Below are positions 34,360-44,790 of a stretch of DNA of 64,000 nt, in pieces. This stretch comes from Triglochin maritima. Its lineage: Eukaryota; Streptophyta; Magnoliopsida; Alismatales; Juncaginaceae. A program made the position numbers and the translations under genes. The stretch spans positions 1,935,501 through 1,999,500 of the forward strand of contig OY821792.1 in NCBI GenBank assembly GCA_963682175.1, written 5' to 3'. Under the pieces are notes generated by a model that had not been told where the DNA came from, did no database searches, and saw only the letters and a list, made by a program, of their open reading frames with translations. Every line of letters starts with the position of its first letter. Within the stretch, counting starts at the first letter, position 1.

Positions 34360-35628
34360 TGACATTTAAAAGTAAAACTTTTAGAACACATTCCCTTCAG
34401 CATTGGGATCCACGATCCCTCGGGTCTGCTACTCTATAGAGAGTCAAACAAGAACACGTCACACCATTGTCCATCACGGAGGTGGCGCGACCTAAGTGTC
34501 CACACTCTTCCATACGACGGTCCCTGGGCAGGCACGAGCACGTACCCGTCGTCTCCTCCCGACTCACGCTCTAAGAGAGGACACAAGTTTCCATGGACAG
34601 AGTTGACACAATACAAGGATCATGAATCCAGTTTTGCGCACAAACGGTCGTCCGAAAAAGCCTAACCGGTCGACCGTTCCCAATAGGTTCGGTTGACCGA
34701 AAGTCTGTAACGTTCGAACTCTCTGCGCATCACTTAAGTCCAAACGGTCGGACAACAATCTAAAACCGGTCGATCGAATACGATGTCAAAATCCGAAGTT
34801 GGTTAAAATCATACAAGTCTATTCGGTCGAACGACTCAGGGGTCCCGATCGACCGAAAACTACCAGGGTCATCCTAATAGTCTACGTCATATAACAGTCG
34901 AACTATATATCAAAATCGGTTGAACAACATGCATAAAAAATCAAGTACACTTAAGTTCCGGTCGAACCAAATGCTAGGGATGGTCGACCGAAATCCAACA
35001 GAAAGCCTCCAACTCACCAACACACATGCAACCGGTCGACCGCTACACGACATCGTTCGATCGGTGTTGGTTAAAGTTGGGCAAAACAGTAAAACCGGTC
35101 GACCACCCGAAAGCACCGGTCGATCGTTGGTCGACAGCAATCCCGCGTCTGCCGAGGATTTTACGTCGTTTTCTCGTCGCAGGCGAGGTCTCCGTCCTCC
35201 CACGACCGACCACAACTTCCCACCAACGTGGGGAACAATAAAACCAAACTACTTAGCCGACATACCTCAAAGGAAGTTGGAGCACGCTGGAGTTCACTCA
35301 ACGTCGACGTTCGACAGCAACCCCCCGCTCCAACACAGCTCACGTCCGCGCCTCTGCAACACCGCTCTCGACTCCACTCGCCGGTGCCGCCACGTCCTCT
35401 GGTCGCCGGAAAAGGAAGGGAAAGGAGAGTGAGAAAGATGAGTTTGGGTGAAGGAAATGAAGAAGGAAGGGAATGAGAGAGGAAACATTTCTCTCTCCTA
35501 AAACCCCATCATCACAACCACAACCAACCCATCACCCTACACCCTCAAACCACTATTCGCGCTCCATTCACATGCAACCCACTGTTCACGCCTCCTAACA
35601 GTAACCCTAAGAGAGTTAGGGTCTAACA
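34360..35628 (-). mobile_element. Second solo-LTR-like element with a GC-rich leader
   Basis: The plus-strand ends are TGACATTT (34360) and ...gtctaaca (35628). TAAT precedes and follows it (34356-34359 and 35629-35632), a plausible 4-bp duplication, or 5 bp with one change. On the minus strand a CT-rich start (about 35500-35450) and a GC-rich leader end in a donor-like ttgag/GTATGTCGG at about 35266, followed by a CGGTCGACCG-type cluster (35130-34640). This is the same order as in element A at 4100-4787. Reading frames in the leader occur on both strands and show no domain. Confidence 0.5.
34640..35130. repeat. CGGTCGACCG cluster, locus 4 (decayed)
   Basis: Two exact palindromes (about 34666 and 35033) and at least ten near copies are present, including cggttgaccg, cggtcgatcg, cggtcgaacg, cgatcgaccg, ggtcgaccacc and cggtcgtccg. 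Most differ by one base. Confidence 0.8.
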
Positions 35629-35633
35629 TAATT

Positions 35634-36510
35634 AACGTTATGGAAACTAATGCTCCCAATTAAAATCATACAAATACGTTAACTATTCCCTTTAAATAAA
35701 AAAAAGGAACTCATAGTTGAAATGTCCAAAACGTTTCCAGTTCCAAATCTTGCCAAATTCAAACTTTCCAAAAAATTCAAATGACAAAACGTGAGTCTCC
35801 AAAGAAACCTTCCGAATATCCAATTTGACTTCACAAGAAAATCAATCAAAAGATCAAGTAAGATTAAATTAAACTTGACATAATGGCATGGAGACCAAAA
35901 CATCCACGTTAATCAAACAAAAAACATGCATGTCCTTGACGATGATATTGAATGATAAAAACATTACCAAAAGATGGTAAATTACCAATATTATATTGCA
36001 TGTGTTTGCTTAAGTATGGAAAACGTAAATTCCATGCAACGAAGAAAACAAAGATTGTTTTGAAACGTATCACCCCCAAAGCCGACGATGTCAACGATTT
36101 CAACATCTTTAATCTGATTTAGTTCCATGATCAAGTCTTTGTTTTAATCTAAACTTTGTAACGTATTTGAGCACAAAACGTATATCGGTTCTGAATGTTT
36201 CAGGAATCCACGAACAATCACGAGAAGCGGGGAAAAAATATGATTTTTTATAGAGAGAAATGTGAGCATGAAATAAATTTGTAGAATTGATTCTTGAGAA
36301 TTAACTTGCATGTGTTTGAAAGTGTTTGGATAACAAAAAATCAATTTCTTTCCGACAGATTCTACAGAATCAACTCCTAGAATGTAATCCAATTGTCGTA
36401 AGACTAATGAATTGTTTCCTCATGTTTTTTGTAATCCAATTATCTTGATTTTTCCATCTTTTTAAAACGTTTTCCTCATGTGTTTATTTCAGAACAACTC
36501 TCGATGTCTG

Positions 36511-36593
<83 letters not shown>

Positions 36594-37079
36594 GCCGAAA
36601 CCGGGTACGGATAAACTTTCCAAACACCTCAAATTCAACGATAACATCCAAGGAAGCTTCTCTGATTGAATAAAAATATCTTCTAAGAATTTGGCCAATG
36701 GGTCATCCAACGATCTTATCAAGTTCAACTTTATCCTTATCCACCAATGAAATAAAATAGAAATGTGTCCCAAAAGATGAACTCATAAACCATTTTTAGG
36801 ACAATTACATTCATACACTCCAAGTCAAGATAATGGCGGTGATTCCTTTAATTTTCATGATATCTCATATTTATTATCCATTGATTTCTAATTCAACCTT
36901 AAGTGAAAGGAAAACAACTTTGACTGACATACAACATGTTGGACCGAAATCGAATTTCAACACAAGGAAAAGGCGAATTAGTTGTTATCTTGTTTGTTGT
37001 TCTTCTTGATTCTTGATTAATTTGAATAGAAATGTCGTTCTTGCAAGCTTCACGGTTCTTTTTTCGCATGCATCGATTC
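35634..37079. other. Intergenic spacer with a long (AT)n microsatellite
   Basis: No gene is recognised. Open frames across 36478-36773 are produced by the (AT)n run and are artefacts. Positions 35690-35905 and 36240-36400 contain only short frames. Confidence 0.5.
36514..36590. repeat. (AT)n microsatellite, about 77 bp
   Basis: Uninterrupted alternating AT from 36514 to about 36589. It reads as Ile-Tyr repeats in open frames on both strands. Confidence 0.95.
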
Positions 37080-37084
37080 TACTC

Positions 37085-37909
37085 TGTCAGGAATTAAAAC
37101 CAATTCCAAATACGCAGCGGAATAAAAACAACAAATCCAATCGGCTAAACTTGAGAACAAAACGCAACTCCAAAATCCAAAACACGCAAGATTTAACGTG
37201 GAAAACCAATGCGGGAAAAAACCACGGACGACACAACTCCAAATCCACTATAGAGAAACGTATTACAAGATATGCTTACAGGAGACGTGAACGAACCAAC
37301 GAAACACCTGACTCAAAATTCTCCCACCGAATCACAAGGATGCTCTCTTTTCTCTCAAGAATGCAAAAGTGGACAATCAAAACAATCTAGTTGTTCTCTT
37401 ATTACAAATCGGACGAAATTGCCTTTACATATGAGGTCAAAATAAATATAAGTTGCCCCAAAATCGGGTGGAGTAATGTACAAAACGTGGGCAGAACTGG
37501 GTCCAAACGGTCGACCGAACGGGTGCTTCGGTCGACCGATCCAATAACTGTATCGCGAACCAGCTTTTACCGGTCGACCGGAATTGAAGTACCGGTCGAC
37601 CGAAAAGCGACAATAACTTTTCTGGCTTGCGCGAGTGCATACGCGGTCGACCGAATCACTTAAGTTCCGGTCAACCGAAAATCAACATGCACTTTTCTCT
37701 CAGCTCCTCGAATGTTTCCGGTCAACCGAAAACCGACAGTAACTTTTGCTCAACTCCTATTGTGTGCCCGGTCGACCGAATCCTAGATTCCGGTCGACCG
37801 AAAATGGACATGCACTTTTGCTGGACCAATTACAACACACATCAGGTCGACCGAATGTCTATTTTCCTGCACGAATACTTTAAACACATATTCAAGGTAA
37901 ACAACAACA
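37085..37909 (-). repeat. 3' LTR of the Copia element
   Basis: 825 bp, plus-strand TGTCAGGAATT ... GGTAAACAACAACA. Its start is preceded by TACTC and its end adjoins the polypurine tract complement. The half near the interior holds the CGGTCGACCG cluster (37508-37858), i.e. upstream (U3) in element orientation. Confidence 0.93.
37508..37858. repeat. CGGTCGACCG cluster, locus 5 (Copia 3' LTR)
   Basis: Seven exact palindromes are present (near 37508, 37530, 37570, 37592, 37644, 37769 and 37791), with near copies cggtcaaccg at about 37668 and 37720 and aggtcgaccg near 37845. They form pairs: 37508/37530, 37570/37592, 37644/37668 and 37769/37791, each about 22-24 bp apart. Pairs are separated by 40-75 bp of related filler (gaca..aacttttgct, or acatgcacttttct). 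Confidence 0.92.
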
Positions 37910-37991
37910 ATCTCCACATTTACCTTGAATAGCCCGTGTAAATCTTTGAAGGAACACTTCATTCCTCATTGTGTCGTCGTCTTAGCTCCAC

Positions 37992-40900
37992 CTACTCGGA
38001 ACTTAAACCAACCAAGTCCACGCATACCATGAACTTAGTCGAAATAATTGACTTCGTCAACATATCAGCCGGATTATCTTCAGTGCCCACCTTCTTCACC
38101 ACCACACCTCCTTCAGCAACAACTTCCAGAATGAAGTGATAACGGACGTCGATATGCTTCGTCCTCTCGTGGTACATCTGATCCTTCGTCAGATGAATGA
38201 CACTCTGACTATCACAATAAACAACCACTGTACTCTGACATGGAATAAGCTCTCCAAATAAACCTTTCATCCAAAGAGCTTCCTTGATACCCTCGGTCGC
38301 TGCCATATACTCTGCCTCCATTGTAGACAAAGCAACAGTGTGTTGCAACGTCGCTTTCCAGCTAATAGTTGTGCTCCCAACAGTAAACACATAATCAGTC
38401 ATAGATCTTCGTCTATCGCGGTATCCCTCGTAATCGGCATCAACAAACCTCATTAACGAATACGAAGATCGACCAAATTTCAGAGATAGCTTAGTTGTAC
38501 CTTTAGATACCGGAGAATCCACTTCACAGCTGACCAATGCTCCTTTCCTGGATTCGACATATAGCGGCTCACCACACTGACCGTCTGAGCTATATCTGGA
38601 TGAGTGCATATCATAGCATACATCAAACTGCCAACTGCACTAGTATAAGGCACATGTGACATGTATGCCTTATCCTCCTCCTTCTTGGGACACAAGTCTA
38701 CCGAGAGCTTAAAATGCACAGCGAGAGGAATTCTTTCAGACTTCGCATTTTCCATGCCAAAACGATGCAAGACTTTCTCAATATATTGCTGCTGGGAGAG
38801 AAACAAACTCTTCCATGTACGATCGCGACGTATGTTCATACCTAGAATCTTCTTTGCTGATCCGAGATCCTTCATCTCGAACTCAACCTTTAACATCTCC
38901 TTAAGCTCAGAAATTTTAGACTTGTCCTTAGCTGCTATCAACATATCATCTACATAGAGTAATAACAAAACAAGAGAGCCATCTGAAAATACCTTTCGGT
39001 AAACGCATCAGTCATACTGGGACCTGTTGTACCCATGTCCAACCATAAAAGAATTAAATCTTTTATACAATTGTCGAGGCGACTGCTTTAACCCATAAAG
39101 CGACTTCTTCAGCAAACAAAAATGATTCTCCTTACCCTCGACCACAAAGCCCTCCGGCTGGGACATGTAAATTTGCTCCTCTAATTCTCCATGTAGGAAA
39201 GCGGTTTTCATATCTAGTTGCTCTAACTCTAAATCATAAATTGCAACCAAACTCAACAAAACATGAATAGAAGTATGCTTCACAACGGGTGAGAAAATAT
39301 CGCTATAATCCACACCCTCCACCTGACTAAAACCACGAGCAACCAACCGAGCTTTGTACCTCACATCTGAGAGACCCTCGATTTTCTTCTTGAAGACTCA
39401 TTTGCAGCTAACAACCCTTTTTCCTTTTGGAAGTTCTACCAACTTCCAAGTTTGGTTCTTATGAAAAGACTCCATCTCTTCATTCATTGCACTCACCCAA
39501 GCAGCTGAATCGGGTGCCGAAATTGCCTCTGAATACTTGCTCGGCTCACCAGAGGCTCCAATATCTTCAGCTGCACTAAGAGCATATGCAAGGATTGATT
39601 CGGCATATCTACGGGGTTTCTTGGTCAGCCGCCTCTCTCTGTCCATTGCCAACAAATACTCTTCATCCTCAGATTTCGAAATCTCTCCTTGTGTTACACC
39701 GGTATCCTCATCAGCAGTCACTACCGGTGGCTCCACTTGAACTGGAGTCCCACTTGACACGGGTGTAGAAATAACAGTGTCTTTCCTGGAAGGTAACATA
39801 GCAACCTCATTAAAGACAACATTTCTTTCAACCATGAGCTTCTGAGATTCTTTGCACCATAGACGATAACCCTTCACACCCAAATCGTAGCCAAGGAATA
39901 TACACTTCAACGACCGAGCATTCAACTTTCCTTGATCTACATGTGCGTACGCTGGACAACCGAAGACTCTCAACTTGGACAAATCTGAAGCTCCACCTGT
40001 CCAAACTTCTTCCGGTGTTCTCATATGCAAAACAATGTGAGGCGAACGGTTCACTAAATAACAAGCGGTACACACTGCTTCTGCCCAAAAATCCTTAGTC
40101 AGGTCAGCATTCAGAAGTATACATCTAGCTCTCTCCAAGAGAGTTCAATTCAGACGTTCCGCTGCTCCGTTCTGTTGTGGTGTGTGATGTACGGTTCAGT
40201 GTCTCACGATTCCTTCATCCTTGCAGAAATCGTTAAACTCTGAGGAACAAAACTCTAAATCATCATCCGTCCTAAGAACCTTAATCTTCTTTCCTGTTTG
40301 ATTCTCAATCATAACCTTCCAGTGCTGAAAATTCTGAAACACATCACTCTTTTGTTTCAGAATATTTTTACCCAAGTCTTCCTGGAGAAATCATCAATAA
40401 ATGTGAGCATGTAGCGAGCTCCACCTTTTGATGGAACCTGAGAAGGTCCCCATAAATCAGAGTGAACATAATTCTAAAGTGGCCTTGGTGGTGTGCTTAG
40501 ATGCTGAGAAGCTAACCCTCTTCTGCTTCCCAAAAACACAAAATACACAGAAGTCCAGACTGCCGATTTTCTGACTTCCAAACAAACCACGTTTGTTCAA
40601 CACCGTCATGCCTTTCTCGCTTATGTGCCCCAACCTCATATGCCAAAGTTCGGCATTCTCCTCACCAGACAACGATGACGCTACAGCTGTGTCACCCACA
40701 ACAGTTTCTCCTTTAAGCATATAAAGCTTGTCGGGCCCAAACTTATTCCCTTTCATCAGAATAAATGATCCTTTGGTGACGGATATGCAATCATCCTCAC
40801 CACTGAATTTGTAACCCTTTGCAGTCAGGCTACTTACTGAAATCAGATTCTTGCTTGCCTTCGGAACATATCGCACATCCGATAAAATCTTGACTAGGCC

Positions 40901-41830
40901 ATCATGGGTCCTCAATCTGACAGAACTAATTCCTGCAACCTCGCACCTGTCACAATTGTCCATCACAACCATTCCACTTGACATTGTTTCATAGGATGAA
41001 AACCAATGTCTATTCGGAGTTAAGTGGAATGTACTGCCCGTGTCAATCACCCAACCGTCGGAAGCTTCAGAAGAACATGTAGCTGCCAACACAAAATCAG
41101 AATCGGACTCCGCAACATTCGAACCTGACTGATCACCACTACTAGAACCCCTTTGCTTCTATCTGTTCTGTAGCTTAAAACATTCTGATATCTTGTGACC
41201 CTTCTTCTTGCAGTAATGACAAATAATATTTTTGTCCCTTGACTTGGTCTTAGAGGTGTTCTTTGAGAAACTCCTCTCTTTCCCCTTACCACGAGCAACA
41301 AGTGCTTCACTTTTGCTCGACTCAGAACCATCAGACCTCTTCTCCATATCAGATTTGGAGGAGAGTGCGTTTTTGACATCCGCAAGAGAGATGTCGGTCC
41401 TGCTATACATCATCGTCTCCACGAAGTGATCATATGAAGAACTCAACGAGCAAAGTAAAAGGATCGCATGATCCTCATCAGAAAACCTTGCTTCAACCTT
41501 CTCCAAGTCCATGATGATTGCATTGAAATCATCCAAGTGTTGCTGAAGGGAGATACTCGACTTCATCTTGAATAGGAACAACTTCTTCTTCAAGATAATC
41601 CGGCTCGCAAGTGACTTCTTCATGTAGACTTCCTCTAATTTCTTCCACATACTTGCAGTCGTCTTCTCCTTCAACACTTCTCTCAGAACTTCGTCAGACA
41701 GCGATAACTTAATTGTTGACATCGCCTTACGATCAACCTTTTGCCTATCTTGATCGGACATTTCTTTTGGCAACTTATCCATGCCCTCAAGAACGTCCTC
41801 CACCTCTTGCTGCACCAGAATTGCGTGCAT
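37992..41830 (-). pseudogene. Copia gag-pol polyprotein, broken
   Basis: Read on the minus strand in order: gag (41830-41159) with a zinc knuckle CHYCKKKGHKISEC; protease with WVIDTGSTFHL (about 41060-41028) and the GAG-pre-integrase domain LWHMRLGHISEKGM (about 40650-40610), 41092-40457; integrase core and C-terminus (about 40456-39398); reverse transcriptase (39364-38480) with YVDD near 38956-38945; and RNase H (about 38480-37992) with the DADYEGYRDRR and STMEAEYMA motifs. The frame is cut by stops, several of which are TGA where the family has Arg or Trp. Examples are in the integrase motif RH*TVHHTPQQNG (about 40200) and at NGAAERLN*TL just beyond. No functional product is expected, but the order is complete and typical of the Tnt1/Tork lineage. 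Confidence 0.9.
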
Positions 41831-41946
41831 CTTGACTTGTCACAAGCCGAAATTCACATCTCGGCTCAACTTCTCAATCTTCCAATGATTCGTCATGAGT
41901 ACTTGACAAAAGATCGATGAAAAATCCCCAAAATTCGGACAAAAAA

Positions 41947-41958
41947 GCTCTGATGCCA
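41947..41958 (-). other. Primer-binding site of the Copia element
   Basis: The minus strand reads TGGCATCAGAGC two bases inside the 5' LTR. It matches the plant initiator-Met tRNA primer site TGGTATCAGAGC with one change. Confidence 0.9.
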
Positions 41959-41960
41959 AT

Positions 41961-42791
41961 TGTTAGGAATTTAAAATCAATCCCAAATACGCATCGGAAT
42001 AGAAACAACAAATCCAATCGGCTAAACTTGAGAACAAAACGCAAACCACACAAAACACGCAAGATTTAACGTGGAAACCCAATGCGGGAAAAACCACAGA
42101 CGACACAACTCCAAATCCACTATAGAGAAACATATTACAAGAGATGCTTACAAGAGACGTGAACGAACCGACGAAACACCTGGCTCAAAATTCTCCCACT
42201 TAATCACAATGATGCTCTCTCTCTCTCTCTCTTTTTTCTCTCAAGAATGCAAAAGTGGACAATGAAAACAATCTAGTTGTTCTCTTATTACAAAAGAGGC
42301 GAAATTGCCTTTATATATGAGGCCAAAACAAGTATAAGTTGCACCAAAATCGGGTGGAGTAATGTGCAAAACGTGGGCAGAACTGGGTCCAAACGGTCGA
42401 CCGAACGGGTGCTTCGGTCGACCAATCCAATAACTGTATTGCGAACCAGCTTTTACCGGTCGACCGGAAAGCGACATTAACTTTTCTGGCTTGCGCGAGT
42501 GCATACACGATCGACCGAATCACTTAAGTTCCGGTCGACCGAAAATCAACATGCACTTTTCTCCCAGCTCCTCGAATGTTTCCGGTCGACCGAAAACCGA
42601 CAATAACTTTTGCCCAACTCCTATTATGTGCCCGGTCGACCGAATCCTAGATTCCGGTCGACCGAAAATGGACATACACTTTTGCTGGACCAATTACAAA
42701 CACATCCGGTAGACCGAGAGTCTTCCGGTCGACCGAATGTCTGTTTTCTTGCACGAATACTTTAAACACATATTCAAGGTAAACAACGACA
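41961..42791 (-). repeat. 5' LTR of the Copia element
   Basis: 831 bp, plus-strand TGTTAGGAATT ... GGTAAACAACGACA, followed by TACTC. It is nearly the same as the 3' LTR but has a CT run (about 42215-42234) and a different number of palindrome units. Confidence 0.93.
42393..42740. repeat. CGGTCGACCG cluster, locus 6 (Copia 5' LTR)
   Basis: Seven exact palindromes are present (near 42394, 42456, 42532, 42583, 42632, 42654 and 42726), with near copies cggtcgacca, cgatcgaccg and cggtagaccg. Compared with the 3' LTR, one unit present near 37570-37592 is missing here and one unit near 42707-42726 is extra. Confidence 0.92.
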
Positions 42792-42796
42792 TACTC

Positions 42797-43400
42797 TTAG
42801 AGAACTAGTCGATTAAATGTCATACCATGCAGGATCTCCACGCGTCCATTCTACCTCTCAGTGAAATAGTCAACAAACAAACTTATTTTTATTTAAATGA
42901 AAATTATATGTATGTTGAGTTTATCTGATATATATGTACCCACTTTATCGATGAATGCAATGAATCTTGGAGTCTGGAGGAAAAAAAACTTTCCAAAGTT
43001 GAAGCACATCTATATATAAGTTATCAACCTTATCTTATCTCTAATGGTTGATTCTGTTAGTGTACACATTTGATCAAAATGATTAAAGTATTTGGTAAGC
43101 CATTCCTGATCAAAAAAGACAGTTTTAAAAGGAAATGATCACGTAACCCGAACCCTTTAATTTGCCAAACAAACAATATGTAATTTACTTGAGATAACTT
43201 AACAACTCCGGATAGGATCACAACATGGTCATGTCCAATCAACCATTTAAATAATTCCAATTGTCAAATCAAACGTCATCCTACCAAGAAAAAGTGTTAA
43301 CCCCATAATTATTTAATTATTAAAAAGTCAAATCCCATCCAATTCAAATATTCAATTCAAATATTCAAACCTATCGAAATACGCCAACCAAAGCTGATGA
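42797..43400. other. Upstream region of the bZIP gene
   Basis: AT-rich sequence between the Copia element and the TATA box. No coding sequence is recognised. It contains tandem caac words (about 43412-43431) after the TATA box and a duplicated caattcaaatatt at about 43340-43366. Confidence 0.45.
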
Positions 43401-43408
43401 TATATAAA
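43401..43408 (+). promoter_or_regulatory. TATA box of the bZIP gene
   Basis: TATATAAA lies about 95 bp upstream of the first upstream open frame. Transcription would be expected to begin around 43430-43440, which excludes the ATG at 43397 from the transcript. Confidence 0.65.
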
Positions 43409-43493
43409 CCCAACCAACCAACCAACCAACCCATAATCATTCTATTCAATCTAAAATCTTCTTCTTTTTCAATCTATTTTGTTGTTGAATTCA

Positions 43494-43505
43494 ATGTTTC
43501 TATGA
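43494..43505 (+). CDS. Three-codon upstream open frame (MFL) overlapping the next uORF
   Basis: ATG TTT CTA TGA. Its stop overlaps the ATG of the conserved upstream peptide frame in an ATGA overlap (43502-43505). It would be the first AUG of a transcript starting at the predicted site. A role in setting initiation at the next AUG is inference. Confidence 0.5.
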   Translation: MFL

Positions 43506-43588
43506 ATTACTCGAGTTTCCTCCGCAGAATTCGACTCCTCCAATCCTTCTCCGTTGTCTTGCTATACTGGTTCTACGTCATCTCTTGA
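43502..43588 (+). CDS. Sucrose-control upstream peptide of an S1 bZIP gene
   Basis: A 28-residue frame beginning MNYSSFLRRIRLLQ and ending QSFSVVLLYWFYVIS. The last part matches the conserved C-terminal half of the sucrose-control peptide in the leaders of Arabidopsis bZIP11 and its group-S1 relatives (LRR...QSFSVVFLYWFYVFS). In those genes the nascent peptide stalls ribosomes when sucrose is high and lowers translation of the downstream bZIP. The upstream frame is open back to 43397, but the TATA box lies inside that extension, so the ATG at 43502 is the likelier start. It lies 780 bp before the main ATG, probably with a leader intron between. Confidence 0.93.
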   Translation: MNYSSFLRRIRLLQSFSVVLLYWFYVIS

Positions 43589-43626
43589 GCTGCTAATTCT
43601 CCCCTACAAAAATCTCATCTTTTCAG

Positions 43627-44340
43627 GTATTTAACCCCTTTTTATTAATAAATTATTAATTCTTCAATTATTTGTGGTGCCCATTTGTGGGAATGATGAA
43701 AATTTGATCAATTTAGGGCTTTTAGGGGTTTCTGGAAATCTAGAATTTTGATCTGTTTAGGGTTTGATTTGTTTCTTCTAGTTGTGCAGATTTTAATATT
43801 TGATCTATTTAGTTTAGGGTTTGCTCATGCCTTGGAACATTAGAATCTTAATCGATTTAGGTTTTTTTTTTTTTTACTTGTTTCTTGGAAAGCCTAGAAT
43901 TTTTTATTGGATCGTGTTATTAAAATTTTAAGGTGCCTTAAAAATATTTGATTCTTTCTTGGAATTCTGAATTATTCTTTTGTGGGTATCCTGAAAATTG
44001 GTCAATTTGAGGTTTACCCATTTCTTGGAATTGAAGATTTTGACAAATTAACACAAGTGATCTTGATTTCTGGTTTGTAAATGAAATATGTTTTGAGGTC
44101 ACCGGCTTCAATACCAGTGGTGTATGTTTAATTCAATGCACTATACCAATTTCAAAAAAAAAAAAAAACTTGATATTAGATCAATATAAGAAGTATTATA
44201 CACATTTCTTGAACTTATTTTTTTGGCGAATTCAAGCTAGTCATTTCGGAAAACTGAAAATTTTAAAAGCATGTAGCTCTTGATTTGGCTGGTTAGGTAC
44301 TAATTCTGTTCTGAACCCCGGATAAAACAAAGCTGTGTTT
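43627..44340 (+). other. Probable leader intron of the bZIP gene
   Basis: A donor-like CAG/GTATTT at 43626-43627 follows the upstream peptide frame, and the next 700 bp are T-rich like a plant intron. Acceptor candidates include ttgtgcag (about 43789), ctggttag (about 44295) and gaaatcaag (about 44350). The choice cannot be made from sequence alone. Confidence 0.45.
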
Positions 44341-44367
44341 TGAAATCAAGACATTTGGCTAAACAAC

Positions 44368-44790
44368 ATGAAGAGCACAACATCAACGTCTTCTGGCTCT
44401 GAATATGTCACCGACGAGAGGAAACGCAAGAGGATGCAATCTAACCGTGAATCTGCCCGAAGATCTCGGATGCGGAAGCAGCAGCGTTTAGATGATCTTC
44501 TTAACCAGGTGACTGAGTTCACCATCAAGAATGCTGAGATCAAATCCCAAATCAAAGCAAATGCTCAGGATCACAAGGTACTGGAGTCCAAGAACACCGT
44601 ATTGAGAGCCCAATTGTCGGAGTTGTCGGGGAGGCTGAAATCGGTGAATTCTGTTCTGCGTTTTGTCGAAGAATTCAGTGGAATGGAGATGGACATACCT
44701 GACATTCCTGACCCTCTCCTTAAGCCATGGCAGCCTCCATGCCCTTCGCAAGCGATCCTGGCATCTACAAACATGTTGCGTCGACATTGA
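44368..44790 (+). CDS. Group-S1 bZIP transcription factor
   Basis: Intronless frame of 140 aa. The basic region (about residues 17-36) is [20 protein letters not shown] with the N-x7-R signature. A leucine zipper follows with heptad positions at about residues 40-85, and the short acidic C-terminus has [12 protein letters not shown]. Length, an almost immediate basic region, lack of introns and the upstream sucrose-control peptide place it in group S1 (bZIP1/2/11/44/53 relatives). S1 factors act in the nucleus, usually as heterodimers with group-C bZIPs, on ACGT-containing promoters in sugar and energy signalling. Which paralogue it is cannot be fixed here. Confidence 0.93.
   Translation: MKSTTSTSSGSEYVTDERKRKRMQSNRESARRSRMRKQQRLDDLLNQVTEFTIKNAEIKSQIKANAQDHKVLESKNTVLRAQLSELSGRLKSVNSVLRFVEEFSGMEMDIPDIPDPLLKPWQPPCPSQAILASTNMLRRH

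Larger units (their letters stand above)
37085..42791 (-). mobile_element. Full-length Tork/Tnt1-type Copia retrotransposon
   Basis: Two LTRs (37085-37909 and 41961-42791) with TG...CA ends are flanked by the 5-bp duplication TACTC (37080-37084 and 42792-42796). The primer site is the complement of 41947-41958 (TGGCATCAGAGC, one change from the initiator-tRNA site). The polypurine tract is the complement of about 37910-37921 (tgtggagat). The interior encodes gag, protease, integrase, reverse transcriptase and RNase H on the minus strand, broken by stop codons. The LTRs are very similar apart from motif-unit gains and losses. The element ends about 600 bp upstream of the bZIP gene, and its 5' LTR promoter points away from that gene. 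Confidence 0.93.

Noticed and set aside
34910..35488. GC-rich open frames of up to 170 codons on both strands
   Set aside because: They overlap one another and the palindrome cluster in a solo-LTR-like block; no domain is recognisable.
36478..36773. Open frames with Ile-Tyr repeats on both strands
   Set aside because: Produced by the (AT)n microsatellite.
37508..42740. CGGTCGACCG clusters as a CRISPR-like array
   Set aside because: Units are only 10-14 bp, spacers are not unique but related filler, spacing is uneven, and the host is a plant with LTR context.
43397..43501. N-terminal extension of the sucrose-control peptide frame
   Set aside because: The in-frame ATG at 43397 lies before and inside the TATA box region, so it is unlikely to be in the transcript.
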